64,000 bases of DNA from Triglochin maritima. Its lineage: Eukaryota; Streptophyta; Magnoliopsida; Alismatales; Juncaginaceae. The DNA lies in assembly GCA_963682175.1 (NCBI GenBank), contig OY821775.1:51168553-51232552 (forward strand). The letters are read 5' to 3'. The notes under the pieces were generated by a model. That model was not told the origin of the DNA. It did not search any database and worked only from the letters and a program-made list of their open reading frames with translations. The position numbers and the translations under genes were made by a program. Shown here in pieces: positions 21,501 to 36,500 of the stretch (positions are counted from its first letter, which is position 1; every line of letters starts with the position of its first letter).

Positions 21501-24500
21501 TTTTTAGCAAAACACCAAATGTTACAACACACGAATTTCGGTAAAAACTCTCAGTTTAGAAGCGACACTATTTCTTCATTTTTTGAGGGGTCTCCTGATA
21601 CAAAATAAATCCTTAACGACGTAAATGTTAAATTTATGCGTCCGTACAGAGATATTTAAATATTTTCTTTTTAGCAAAAAACCAAGTGTATGGCACACTA
21701 ATTTCGGCAAAAAACCTCACTTTTTAGAACTGACACTATTTCTTAATTTTTTTGAGGAGGCTCTCATACAAATGAATCCTTAGCGACATAAATGTTAAAA
21801 TGATGCGTCTGCCCCGTGATTTTTAGATATTTGCTTTTTAGCAAAAAACCAAAGTGTATAGCACACGAATTTCGGCTAAAACCCTCAGTTTTTAAAAATG
21901 TCACTATTTCTTTATTTTTATGGGGTCTCCGCTTACAAATGAATCCCTAGCGACGAAAATGTTAAACTAATGCATGCGTACGGAGATTTTTAGATATTTC
22001 CTTTTTTAGCAACAAACCAAAATGTTTATCACATGAATTACGACTAAAAACCTCAATTTTATAAAATGTCACTATTTCTTTTTTTTTGGGGTCTCCTGAT
22101 ACAAATGAATCCACAACGACGTAAATGTTAAATTGATGCGTCCGTACAGAGATGTTTGGATATTTTCTTTTTAGCAAAAAACCAAAGTGTATAGAACACA
22201 AATTTCGGCAAAACCCTCACTTTTTAGAAGTGGCACTGTTTCTTAATTTTTTGAGGGGTCTCTCATACATATGAATCCTTAGCGACGTAAATGTTAAAGT
22301 GGTGCGTCCGTCCGGTGATTAGAAGATATTTTCTTTTTAGCAAAAAATCAAAGGCTATAGCACACGAATTTCGGCAAAAACCCTCAGTTTTTAAAAATGT
22401 CACTATTTCCTTATTTTTTGGGAGTCTCGTGATACAAAAGAACCCTTAACGACGAAAATGTTAAACTGATGTGTCCGTACGGAGAATTTTAGATATTTAA
22501 TTTTTAAGCAAAAATCAAAAGCTGTAACACACGAATTTCGGCAAAAAACCTCAGTTTTTAGAAGTGACACTATTTCTTTATTTTTTGAGAGGTCTCGCTC
22601 TGCAGATGAATCCATAGCGACTAAAATATTAAACTGATGTGTCCCTACCGAGATTTTTTGATATTTTCTATTTTAGAAAAAAAACTAAAGGGTTTATAGC
22701 ACACGAATTTCAGCAAGAACTCACAGTTTTTAAAAATGTCACTATTTCTTTATTTTGTAGGGGTCTCGTGATACAAAACATTCTTTAACGACGAAAATGT
22801 TAAACTCATGTGTGAGAATGGAGATTTTTTGATTTTTTTTAACAAAACACCAAAGGGTACTACACACGAATTTCGGTAAAACTCTCAGTTTTATAAGTGG
22901 CACTACTTCTTTATTTTTTGAGGGGTCTCCTGATACAAATGAATCCATAACGACGTAAATGTTAAATTGATGCGTCCGTACAGAGATGTTTGGATATTTT
23001 CTTTTTAGCAAAAACCAAAGTGTATAGAACACAAATTTCGACCAAAACCGTCACTTTTTAGAAGTGGCACTGTTTCTTAAATTTTGGAGGGGTCTCTCAT
23101 ACATATGAATCCTTAGCGACTTAAATGTTAAAGTGGTGCGTCCGTCCGGTGATTAGTAGATATTTTCTTTTTAGCAAAAAATCAAAGGCTGTAGCACACG
23201 AATTTCGGCAAAACCCTTAGTTTTTAAAAATGTCACTATTTCCTTATTTTTTGGGGGTCTCGTGATACGAAAGAACCCTTAACGACGAAAATGTTAAACT
23301 GGTGTGTCCGTACGGAGATTTTTAGATATTTTCTTTTTAGCAAAAAACCAATGCTATAAGCACACGAATTTCGGGAAAAACCCTCAATTTTTAGAAGAGA
23401 CACTTTGCCTTTATTTTTTGAGAGGTCTTGCGATACAAATGAATCCTTAGCGACGAAAATATTAAACTGATGCGTCCGTACTGAAATATTTGGATATTTC
23501 CTTTTTAGCAAAACACCAAATGGTACAACACACGAATTTCGGTAAAAACTCTCAGTTTAGAAGCGACACTATTTCTTCATTTTTTGAGGGGTCTCCTGAT
23601 ACAAAATAAATCCTTAACGACGTAAATGTTAAATTTATGCGTCCGTACAGAGATATTTAAATATTTTCTTTTTAGCAAAAAACCAAGTGTATGGCACACT
23701 AATTTCGGCAAAAAACCTCACTTTTTAGAACTGACACTATTTCTTAATTTTTTTGAGGAGGCTCTCATACAAATGAATCCTTAGCGACATAAATGTTAAA
23801 ATGATGCGTCTGCCCCGTGATTTTTAGATATTTGCTTTTTAGCAAAAAACCAAAGTGTATAGCACACGAATTTCGGCTAAAACCCTCAGTTTTTAAAAAT
23901 GTCACTATTTCTTTATTTTTATGGGGTCTCCGCTTACAAATGAATCCCTAGCGACGAAAATGTTAAACTAATGCATGCGTACGGAGATTTTTAGATATTT
24001 CCTTTTTTAGCAACAAACCAAAATGTTTATCACATGAATTACGGCTAAAAACCTCAATTTTATAAAATGTCACTATTTCTTTTTTTTTGGGGTCTCCTGA
24101 TACAAATGAATCCACAACGACGTAAATGTTAAATTGATGCGTCCGTACAGAGATGTTTGGATATTTTCTTTTTAGCAAAAAACCAAAGTGTATAGAACAC
24201 AAATTTCGGCAAAACCCTCACTTTTTAGAAGTGGCACTGTTTCTTAATTTTTTGAGGGGTCTCTCATACATATGAATCCTTAGCGACGTAAATGTTAAAG
24301 TGGTGCGTCCGTCCGGTGATTAGAAGATATTTTCTTTTTAGCAAAAAATCAAAGGCTATAGCACACGAATTTCGGCAAAAACCCTCAGTTTTTAAAAATG
24401 TCACTATTTCCTTATTTTTTGGGAGTCTCGTGATACAAAAGAACCCTTAACGACGAAAATGTTAAACTGATGTGTCCGTACGGAGAATTTTAGATATTTA

Positions 24501-27500
24501 ATTTTTAAGCAAAAATCAAAAGCTGTAACACACGAATTTCGGCAAAAACCCTCAGTTTTTAGAAGTGACACTATTTCTTTATTTTTTGAGAGGTCTCGCT
24601 CTGCAGATGAATCCATAGCGACTAAAATATTAAACTGATGTGTCCCTACCGAGATTTTTTGATATTTTCTATTTTAGAAAAAAAACTAAAGGGTTTATGG
24701 CACACGAATTTCAGCAAGAACTCACAGTTTTTAAAAATGTCACTATTTCTTTATTTTGTAGGGGTCTCGTGATACAAAACATTCTTTAACGACGAAAATG
24801 TTAAACTCATGTGTGAGAATGGAGATTTTTTGATTTTTTTTAACAAAACACCAAAGGGTACTACACACGAATTTCGGTAAAACTCTCAGTTTTATAAGTG
24901 GCACTACTTCTTTATTTTTTGAGGGGTCTCCTGATACAAATGAATCCATAACGACGTAAATGTTAAATTGATGCGTCCGTACAGAGATGTTTGGATATTT
25001 TCTTTTTAGCAAAAACCAAAGTGTATAGAACACAAATTTCGACCAAAACCGTCACTTTTTAGAAGTGGCACTGTTTCTTAAATTTTGGAGGGGTCTCTCA
25101 TACATATGAATCCTTAGCGACTTAAATGTTAAAGTGGTGCGTCCGTCCGGTGATTAGTAGATATTTTCTTTTTAGCAAAAAATCAAAGGCTGTAGCACAC
25201 GAATTTCGGCAAAACCCTTAGTTTTTAAAAATGTCACTATTTCCTTATTTTTTGGGGGTCTCGTGATACGAAAGAACCCTTAACGACGAAAATGTTAAAC
25301 TGGTGTGTCCGTACGGAGATTTTTAGATATTTTCTTTTTAGCAAAAAACCAATGCTATAAGCACACGAATTTCGGCAAAAACCCTCAATTTTTAGAAGAG
25401 ACACTTTGCCTTTATTTTTTGAGAGGTCTTGCGATACAAATGAATCCTTAGCGACGAAAATATTAAACTGATGCGTCCGTACTGAAATATTTGGATATTT
25501 CCTTTTTAGCAAAACACCAAATGGTACAACACACGAATTTCGGTAAAAACTCTCAGTTTAGAAGCGACACTATTTCTTCATTTTTTGAGGGGTCTCCTGA
25601 TACAAAATAAATCCTTAACGACGTAAATGTTAAATTTATGCGTCCGTACAGAGATATTTAAATATTTTCTTTTTAGCAAAAAACCAAGTGTATGGCACAC
25701 TAATTTCGGCAAAAAACCTCACTTTTTAGAACTGACACTATTTCTTAATTTTTTTGAGGAGGCTCTCATACAAATGAATCCTTAGCGACATAAATGTTAA
25801 AATGATGCGTCTGCCCCGTGATTTTTAGATATTTGCTTTTTAGCAAAAAACCAAAGTGTATAGCACACGAATTTCGGCTAAAACCCTCAGTTTTTAAAAA
25901 TGTCACTATTTCTTTATTTTTATGGGGTCTCCGCTTACAAATGAATCCCTAGCGACGAAAATGTTAAACTAATGCATGCGTACGGAGATTTTTAGATATT
26001 TCCTTTTTTAGCAACAAACCAAAATGTTTATCACATGAATTACGGCTAAAAACCTCAATTTTATAAAATGTCACTATTTCTTTTTTTTTGGGGTCTCCTG
26101 ATACAAATGAATCCACAACGACGTAAATGTTAAATTGATGCGTCCGTACAGAGATGTTTGGATATTTTCTTTTTAGCAAAAAACCAAAGTGTATAGAACA
26201 CAAATTTCGGCAAAACCCTCACTTTTTAGAAGTGGCACTGTTTCTTAATTTTTTGAGGGGTCTCTCATACATATGAATCCTTAGCGACGTAAATGTTAAA
26301 GTGGTGCGTCCGTCCGGTGATTAGAAGATATTTTCTTTTTAGCAAAAAATCAAAGGCTATAGCACACGAATTTCGGCAAAAACCCTCAGTTTTTAAAAAT
26401 GTCACTATTTCCTTATTTTTTGGGAGTCTCGTGATACAAAAGAACCCTTAACGACGAAAATGTTAAACTGATGTGTCCGTACGGAGAATTTTAGATATTT
26501 AATTTTTAAGCAAAAATCAAAAGCTGTAACACACGAATTTCGGCAAAAAACCTCAGTTTTTAGAAGTGACACTATTTCTTTATTTTTTGAGAGGTCTCGC
26601 TCTGCAGATGAATCCATAGCGACTAAAATATTAAACTGATGTGTCCCTACCGAGATTTTTTGATATTTTCTATTTTAGAAAAAAAACTAAAGGGTTTATA
26701 GCACACGAATTTCAGCAAGAACTCACAGTTTTTAAAAATGTCACTATTTCTTTATTTTGTAGGGGTCTCGTGATACAAAACATTCTTTAACGACGAAAAT
26801 GTTAAACTCATGTGTGAGAATGGAGATTTTTTGATTTTTTTTAACAAAACACCAAAGGGTACTACACACGAATTTCGGTAAAACTCTCAGTTTTATAAGT
26901 GGCACTACTTCTTTATTTTTTGAGGGGTCTCCTGATACAAATGAATCCATAACGACGTAAATGTTAAATTGATGCGTCCGTACAGAGATGTTTGGATATT
27001 TTCTTTTTAGCAAAAACCAAAGTGTATAGAACACAAATTTCGACCAAAACCGTCACTTTTTAGAAGTGGCACTGTTTCTTAAATTTTGGAGGGGTCTCTC
27101 ATACATATGAATCCTTAGCGACTTAAATGTTAAAGTGGTGCGTCCGTCCGGTGATTAGTAGATATTTTCTTTTTAGCAAAAAATCAAAGGCTGTAGCACA
27201 CGAATTTCGGCAAAACCCTTAGTTTTTAAAAATGTCACTATTTCCTTATTTTTTGGGGGTCTCGTGATACGAAAGAACCCTTAACGACGAAAATGTTAAA
27301 CTGGTGTGTCCGTACGGAGATTTTTAGATATTTTCTTTTTAGCAAAAAACCAATGCTATAAGCACACGAATTTCGGGAAAAACCCTCAATTTTTAGAAGA
27401 GACACTTTGCCTTTATTTTTTGAGAGGTCTTGCGATACAAATGAATCCTTAGCGACGAAAATATTAAACTGATGCGTCCGTACTGAAATATTTGGATATT

Positions 27501-30500
27501 TCCTTTTTAGCAAAACACCAAATGGTACAACACACGAATTTCGGTAAAAACTCTCAGTTTAGAAGCGACACTATTTCTTCATTTTTTGAGGGGTCTCCTG
27601 ATACAAAATAAATCCTTAACGACGTAAATGTTAAATTTATGCGTCCGTACAGAGATATTTAAATATTTTCTTTTTAGCAAAAAACCAAGTGTATGGCACA
27701 CTAATTTCGGCAAAAAACCTCACTTTTTAGAACTGACACTATTTCTTAATTTTTTTGAGGAGGCTCTCATACAAATGAATCCTTAGCGACATAAATGTTA
27801 AAATGATGCGTCTGCCCCGTGATTTTTAGATATTTGCTTTTTAGCAAAAAACCAAAGTGTATAGCACACGAATTTCGGCTAAAACCCTCAGTTTTTAAAA
27901 ATGTCACTATTTCTTTATTTTTATGGGGTCTCCGCTTACAAATGAATCCCTAGCGACGAAAATGTTAAACTAATGCATGCGTACGGAGATTTTTAGATAT
28001 TTCCTTTTTTAGCAACAAACCAAAATGTTTATCACATGAATTACGGCTAAAAACCTCAATTTTATAAAATGTCACTATTTCTTTTTTTTTGGGGTCTCCT
28101 GATACAAATGAATCCACAACGACGTAAATGTTAAATTGATGCGTCCGTACAGAGATGTTTGGATATTTTCTTTTTAGCAAAAAACCAAAGTGTATAGAAC
28201 ACAAATTTCGGCAAAACCCTCACTTTTTAGAAGTGGCACTGTTTCTTAATTTTTTGAGGGGTCTCTCATACATATGAATCCTTAGCGACGTAAATGTTAA
28301 AGTGGTGCGTCCGTCCGGTGATTAGAAGATATTTTCTTTTTAGCAAAAAATCAAAGGCTATAGCACACGAATTTCGGCAAAAACCCTCAGTTTTTAAAAA
28401 TGTCACTATTTCCTTATTTTTTGGGAGTCTCGTGATACAAAAGAACCCTTAACGACGAAAATGTTAAACTGATGTGTCCGTACGGAGAATTTTAGATATT
28501 TAATTTTTAAGCAAAAATCAAAAGCTGTAACACACGAATTTCGGCAAAAAACCTCAGTTTTTAGAAGTGACACTATTTCTTTATTTTTTGAGAGGTCTCG
28601 CTCTGCAGATGAATCCATAGCGACTAAAATATTAAACTGATGTGTCCCTACCGAGATTTTTTGATATTTTCTATTTTAGAAAAAAAACTAAAGGGTTTAT
28701 AGCACACGAATTTCAGCAAGAACTCACAGTTTTTAAAAATGTCACTATTTCTTTATTTTGTAGGGGTCTCGTGATACAAAACATTCTTTAACGACGAAAA
28801 TGTTAAACTCATGTGTGAGAATGGAGATTTTTTGATTTTTTTTAACAAAACACCAAAGGGTACTACACACGAATTTCGGTAAAACTCTCAGTTTTATAAG
28901 TGGCACTACTTCTTTATTTTTTGAGGGGTCTCCTGATACAAATGAATCCATAACGACGTAAATGTTAAATTGATGCGTCCGTACAGAGATGTTTGGATAT
29001 TTTCTTTTTAGCAAAAACCAAAGTGTATAGAACACAAATTTCGACCAAAACCGTCACTTTTTAGAAGTGGCACTGTTTCTTAAATTTTGGAGGGGTCTCT
29101 CATACATATGAATCCTTAGCGACTTAAATGTTAAAGTGGTGCGTCCGTCCGGTGATTAGTAGATATTTTCTTTTTAGCAAAAAATCAAAGGCTGTAGCAC
29201 ACGAATTTCGGCAAAACCCTTAGTTTTTAAAAATGTCACTATTTCCTTATTTTTTGGGGGTCTCGTGATACGAAAGAACCCTTAACGACGAAAATGTTAA
29301 ACTGGTGTGTCCGTACGGAGATTTTTAGATATTTTCTTTTTAGCAAAAAACCAATGCTATAAGCACACGAATTTCGGCAAAAACCCTCAATTTTTAGAAG
29401 AGACACTTTGCCTTTATTTTTTGAGAGGTCTTGCGATACAAATGAATCCTTAGCGACGAAAATATTAAACTGATGCGTCCGTACTGAAATATTTGGATAT
29501 TTCCTTTTTAGCAAAACACCAAATGGTACAACACACGAATTTCGGTAAAAACTCTCAGTTTAGAAGCGACACTATTTCTTCATTTTTTGAGGGGTCTCCT
29601 GATACAAAATAAATCCTTAACGACGTAAATGTTAAATTTATGCGTCCGTACAGAGATATTTAAATATTTTCTTTTTAGCAAAAAACCAAGTGTATGGCAC
29701 ACTAATTTCGGCAAAAAACCTCACTTTTTAGAACTGACACTATTTCTTAATTTTTTTGAGGAGGCTCTCATACAAATGAATCCTTAGCGACATAAATGTT
29801 AAAATGATGCGTCTGCCCCGTGATTTTTAGATATTTGCTTTTTAGCAAAAAACCAAAGTGTATAGCACACGAATTTCGGCTAAAACCCTCAGTTTTTAAA
29901 AATGTCACTATTTCTTTATTTTTATGGGGTCTCCGCTTACAAATGAATCCCTAGCGACGAAAATGTTAAACTAATGCATGCGTACGGAGATTTTTAGATA
30001 TTTCCTTTTTTAGCAACAAACCAAAATGTTTATCACATGAATTACGGCTAAAAACCTCAATTTTATAAAATGTCACTATTTCTTTTTTTTTGGGGTCTCC
30101 TGATACAAATGAATCCACAACGACGTAAATGTTAAATTGATGCGTCCGTACAGAGATGTTTGGATATTTTCTTTTTAGCAAAAAACCAAAGTGTATAGAA
30201 CACAAATTTCGGCAAAACCCTCACTTTTTAGAAGTGGCACTGTTTCTTAATTTTTTGAGGGGTCTCTCATACATATGAATCCTTAGCGACGTAAATGTTA
30301 AAGTGGTGCGTCCGTCCGGTGATTAGAAGATATTTTCTTTTTAGCAAAAAATCAAAGGCTATAGCACACGAATTTCGGCAAAAACCCTCAGTTTTTAAAA
30401 ATGTCACTATTTCCTTATTTTTTGGGAGTCTCGTGATACAAAAGAACCCTTAACGACGAAAATGTTAAACTGATGTGTCCGTACGGAGAATTTTAGATAT

Positions 30501-33500
30501 TTAATTTTTAAGCAAAAATCAAAAGCTGTAACACACGAATTTCGGCAAAAAACCTCAGTTTTTAGAAGTGACACTATTTCTTTATTTTTTGAGAGGTCTC
30601 GCTCTGCAGATGAATCCATAGCGACTAAAATATTAAACTGATGTGTCCCTACCGAGATTTTTTGATATTTTCTATTTTAGAAAAAAAACTAAAGGGTTTA
30701 TAGCACACGAATTTCAGCAAGAACTCACAGTTTTTAAAAATGTCACTATTTCTTTATTTTGTAGGGGTCTCGTGATACAAAACATTCTTTAACGACGAAA
30801 ATGTTAAACTCATGTGTGAGAATGGAGATTTTTTGATTTTTTTTAACAAAACACCAAAGGGTACTACACACGAATTTCGGTAAAACTCTCAGTTTTATAA
30901 GTGGCACTACTTCTTTATTTTTTGAGGGGTCTCCTGATACAAATGAATCCATAACGACGTAAATGTTAAATTGATGCGTCCGTACAGAGATGTTTGGATA
31001 TTTTCTTTTTAGCAAAAACCAAAGTGTATAGAACACAAATTTCGACCAAAACCGTCACTTTTTAGAAGTGGCACTGTTTCTTAAATTTTGGAGGGGTCTC
31101 TCATACATATGAATCCTTAGCGACTTAAATGTTAAAGTGGTGCGTCCGTCCGGTGATTAGTAGATATTTTCTTTTTAGCAAAAAATCAAAGGCTGTAGCA
31201 CACGAATTTCGGCAAAACCCTTAGTTTTTAAAAATGTCACTATTTCCTTATTTTTTGGGGGTCTCGTGATACGAAAGAACCCTTAACGACGAAAATGTTA
31301 AACTGGTGTGTCCGTACGGAGATTTTTAGATATTTTCTTTTTAGCAAAAAACCAATGCTATAAGCACACGAATTTCGGCAAAAACCCTCAATTTTTAGAA
31401 GAGACACTTTGCCTTTATTTTTTGAGAGGTCTTGCGATACAAATGAATCCTTAGCGACGAAAATATTAAACTGATGCGTCCGTACTGAAATATTTGGATA
31501 TTTCCTTTTTAGCAAAACACCAAATGGTACAACACACGAATTTCGGTAAAAACTCTCAGTTTAGAAGCGACACTATTTCTTCATTTTTTGAGGGGTCTCC
31601 TGATACAAAATAAATCCTTAACGACGTAAATGTTAAATTTATGCGTCCGTACAGAGATATTTAAATATTTTCTTTTTAGCAAAAAACCAAGTGTATGGCA
31701 CACTAATTTCGGCAAAAAACCTCACTTTTTAGAACTGACACTATTTCTTAATTTTTTTGAGGAGGCTCTCATACAAATGAATCCTTAGCGACATAAATGT
31801 TAAAATGATGCGTCTGCCCCGTGATTTTTAGATATTTGCTTTTTAGCAAAAAACCAAAGTGTATAGCACACGAATTTCGGCTAAAACCCTCAGTTTTTAA
31901 AAATGTCACTATTTCTTTATTTTTATGGGGTCTCCGCTTACAAATGAATCCCTAGCGACGAAAATGTTAAACTAATGCATGCGTACGGAGATTTTTAGAT
32001 ATTTCCTTTTTTAGCAACAAACCAAAATGTTTATCACATGAATTACGGCTAAAAACCTCAATTTTATAAAATGTCACTATTTCTTTTTTTTTGGGGTCTC
32101 CTGATACAAATGAATCCACAACGACGTAAATGTTAAATTGATGCGTCCGTACAGAGATGTTTGGATATTTTCTTTTTAGCAAAAAACCAAAGTGTGTAGA
32201 ACACAAATTTCGGCAAAACCCTCACTTTTTAGAAGTGGCACTGTTTCTTAATTTTTTGAGGGGTCTCTCATACATATGAATCCTTAGCGACGTAAATGTT
32301 AAAGTGGTGCGTCCGTCCGGTGATTAGAAGATATTTTCTTTTTAGCAAAAAATCAAAGGCTATAGCACACGAATTTCGGCAAAAACCCTCAGTTTTTAAA
32401 AATGTCACTATTTCCTTATTTTTTGGGAGTCTCGTGATACAAAAGAACCCTTAACGACGAAAATGTTAAACTGATGTGTCCGTACGGAGAATTTTAGATA
32501 TTTAATTTTTAAGCAAAAATCAAAAGCTGTAACACACGAATTTCGGCAAAAAACCTCAGTTTTTAGAAGTGACACTATTTCTTTATTTTTTGAGAGGTCT
32601 CGCTCTGCAGATGAATCCATAGCGACTAAAATATTAAACTGATGTGTCCCTACCGAGATTTTTTGATATTTTCTATTTTAGAAAAAAAACTAAAGGGTTT
32701 ATAGCACACGAATTTCAGCAAGAACTCACAGTTTTTAAAAATGTCACTATTTCTTTATTTTGTAGGGGTCTCGTGATACAAAACATTCTTTAACGACGAA
32801 AATGTTAAACTCATGTGTGAGAATGGAGATTTTTTGATTTTTTTTAACAAAACACCAAAGGGTACTACACACGAATTTCGGTAAAACTCTCAGTTTTATA
32901 AGTGGCACTACTTCTTTATTTTTTGAGGGGTCTCCTGATACAAATGAATCCATAACGACGTAAATGTTAAATTGATGCGTCCGTACAGAGATGTTTGGAT
33001 ATTTTCTTTTTAGCAAAAACCAAAGTGTATAGAACACAAATTTCGACCAAAACCGTCACTTTTTAGAAGTGGCACTGTTTCTTAAATTTTGGAGGGGTCT
33101 CTCATACATATGAATCCTTAGCGACTTAAATGTTAAAGTGGTGCGTCCGTCCGGTGATTAGTAGATATTTTCTTTTTAGCAAAAAATCAAAGGCTGTAGC
33201 ACACGAATTTCGGCAAAACCCTTAGTTTTTAAAAATGTCACTATTTCCTTATTTTTTGGGGGTCTCGTGATACGAAAGAACCCTTAACGACGAAAATGTT
33301 AAACTGGTGTGTCCGTACGGAGATTTTTAGATATTTTCTTTTTAGCAAAAAACCAATGCTATAAGCACACGAATTTCGGCAAAAACCCTCAATTTTTAGA
33401 AGAGACACTTTGCCTTTATTTTTTGAGAGGTCTTGCGATACAAATGAATCCTTAGCGACGAAAATATTAAACTGATGCGTCCGTACTGAAATATTTGGAT

Positions 33501-36500
33501 ATTTCCTTTTTAGCAAAACACCAAATGGTACAACACACGAATTTCGGTAAAAACTCTCAGTTTAGAAGCGACACTATTTCTTCATTTTTTGAGGGGTCTC
33601 CTGATACAAAATAAATCCTTAACGACGTAAATGTTAAATTTATGCGTCCGTACAGAGATATTTAAATATTTTCTTTTTAGCAAAAAACCAAGTGTATGGC
33701 ACACTAATTTCGGCAAAAAACCTCACTTTTTAGAACTGACACTATTTCTTAATTTTTTTGAGGAGGCTCTCATACAAATGAATCCTTAGCGACATAAATG
33801 TTAAAATGATGCGTCTGCCCCGTGATTTTTAGATATTTGCTTTTTAGCAAAAAACCAAAGTGTATAGCACACGAATTTCGGCTAAAACCCTCAGTTTTTA
33901 AAAATGTCACTATTTCTTTATTTTTATGGGGTCTCCGCTTACAAATGAATCCCTAGCGACGAAAATGTTAAACTAATGCATGCGTACGGAGATTTTTAGA
34001 TATTTCCTTTTTTAGCAACAAACCAAAATGTTTATCACATGAATTACGGCTAAAAACCTCAATTTTATAAAATGTCACTATTTCTTTTTTTTTTGGGGTC
34101 TCCTGATACAAATGAATCCACAACGACGTAAATGTTAAATTGATGCGTCCGTACAGAGATGTTTGGATATTTTCTTTTTAGCAAAAAACCAAAGTGTATA
34201 GAACACAAATTTCGGCAAAACCCTCACTTTTTAGAAGTGGCACTGTTTCTTAATTTTTTGAGGGGTCTCTCATACATATGAATCCTTAGCGACGTAAATG
34301 TTAAAGTGGTGCGTCCGTCCGGTGATTAGAAGATATTTTCTTTTTAGCAAAAAATCAAAGGCTATAGCACACGAATTTCGGCAAAAACCCTCAGTTTTTA
34401 AAAATGTCACTATTTCCTTATTTTTTGGGAGTCTCGTGATACAAAAGAACCCTTAACGACGAAAATGTTAAACTGATGTGTCCGTACGGAGAATTTTAGA
34501 TATTTAATTTTTAAGCAAAAATCAAAAGCTGTAACACACGAATTTCGGCAAAAAACCTCAGTTTTTAGAAGTGACACTATTTCTTTATTTTTTGAGAGGT
34601 CTCGCTCTGCAGATGAATCCATAGCGACTAAAATATTAAACTGATGTGTCCCTACCGAGATTTTTTGATATTTTCTATTTTAGAAAAAAAACTAAAGGGT
34701 TTATAGCACACGAATTTCAGCAAGAACTCACAGTTTTTAAAAATGTCACTATTTCTTTATTTTGTAGGGGTCTCGTGATACAAAACATTCTTTAACGACG
34801 AAAATGTTAAACTCATGTGTGAGAATGGAGATTTTTTGATTTTTTTTAACAAAACACCAAAGGGTACTACACACGAATTTCGGTAAAACTCTCAGTTTTA
34901 TAAGTGGCACTACTTCTTTATTTTTTGAGGGGTCTCCTGATACAAATGAATCCATAACGACGTAAATGTTAAATTGATGCGTCCGTACAGAGATGTTTGG
35001 ATATTTTCTTTTTAGCAAAAACCAAAGTGTATAGAACACAAATTTCGACCAAAACCGTCACTTTTTAGAAGTGGCACTGTTTCTTAAATTTTGGAGGGGT
35101 CTCTCATACATATGAATCCTTAGCGACTTAAATGTTAAAGTGGTGCGTCCGTCCGGTGATTAGTAGATATTTTCTTTTTAGCAAAAAATCAAAGGCTGTA
35201 GCACACGAATTTCGGCAAAACCCTTAGTTTTTAAAAATGTCACTATTTCCTTATTTTTTGGGGGTCTCGTGATACGAAAGAACCCTTAACGACGAAAATG
35301 TTAAACTGGTGTGTCCGTACGGAGATTTTTAGATATTTTCTTTTTAGCAAAAAACCAATGCTATAAGCACACGAATTTCGGCAAAAACCCTCAATTTTTA
35401 GAAGAGACACTTTGCCTTTATTTTTTGAGAGGTCTTGCGATACAAATGAATCCTTAGCGACGAAAATATTAAACTGATGCGTCCGTACTGAAATATTTGG
35501 ATATTTCCTTTTTAGCAAAACACCAAATGGTACAACACACGAATTTCGGTAAAAACTCTCAGTTTAGAAGCGACACTATTTCTTCATTTTTTGAGGGGTC
35601 TCCTGATACAAAATAAATCCTTAACGACGTAAATGTTAAATTTATGCGTCCGTACAGAGATATTTAAATATTTTCTTTTTAGCAAAAAACCAAGTGTATG
35701 GCACACTAATTTCGGCAAAAAACCTCACTTTTTAGAACTGACACTATTTCTTAATTTTTTTGAGGAGGCTCTCATACAAATGAATCCTTAGCGACATAAA
35801 TGTTAAAATGATGCGTCTGCCCCGTGATTTTTAGATATTTGCTTTTTAGCAAAAAACCAAAGTGTATAGCACACGAATTTCGGCTAAAACCCTCAGTTTT
35901 TAAAAATGTCACTATTTCTTTATTTTTATGGGGTCTCCGCTTACAAATGAATCCCTAGCGACGAAAATGTTAAACTAATGCATGCGTACGGAGATTTTTA
36001 GATATTTCCTTTTTTAGCAACAAACCAAAATGTTTATCACATGAATTACGGCTAAAAACCTCAATTTTATAAAATGTCACTATTTCTTTTTTTTTGGGGT
36101 CTCCTGATACAAATGAATCCACAACGACGTAAATGTTAAATTGATGCGTCCGTACAGAGATGTTTGGATATTTTCTTTTTAGCAAAAAACCAAAGTGTGT
36201 AGAACACAAATTTCGGCAAAACCCTCACTTTTTAGAAGTGGCACTGTTTCTTAATTTTTTGAGGGGTCTCTCATACATATGAATCCTTAGCGACGTAAAT
36301 GTTAAAGTGGTGCGTCCGTCCGGTGATTAGAAGATATTTTCTTTTTAGCAAAAAATCAAAGGCTATAGCACACGAATTTCGGCAAAAACCCTCAGTTTTT
36401 AAAAATGTCACTATTTCCTTATTTTTTGGGAGTCTCGTGATACAAAAGAACCCTTAACGACGAAAATGTTAAACTGATGTGTCCGTACGGAGAATTTTAG

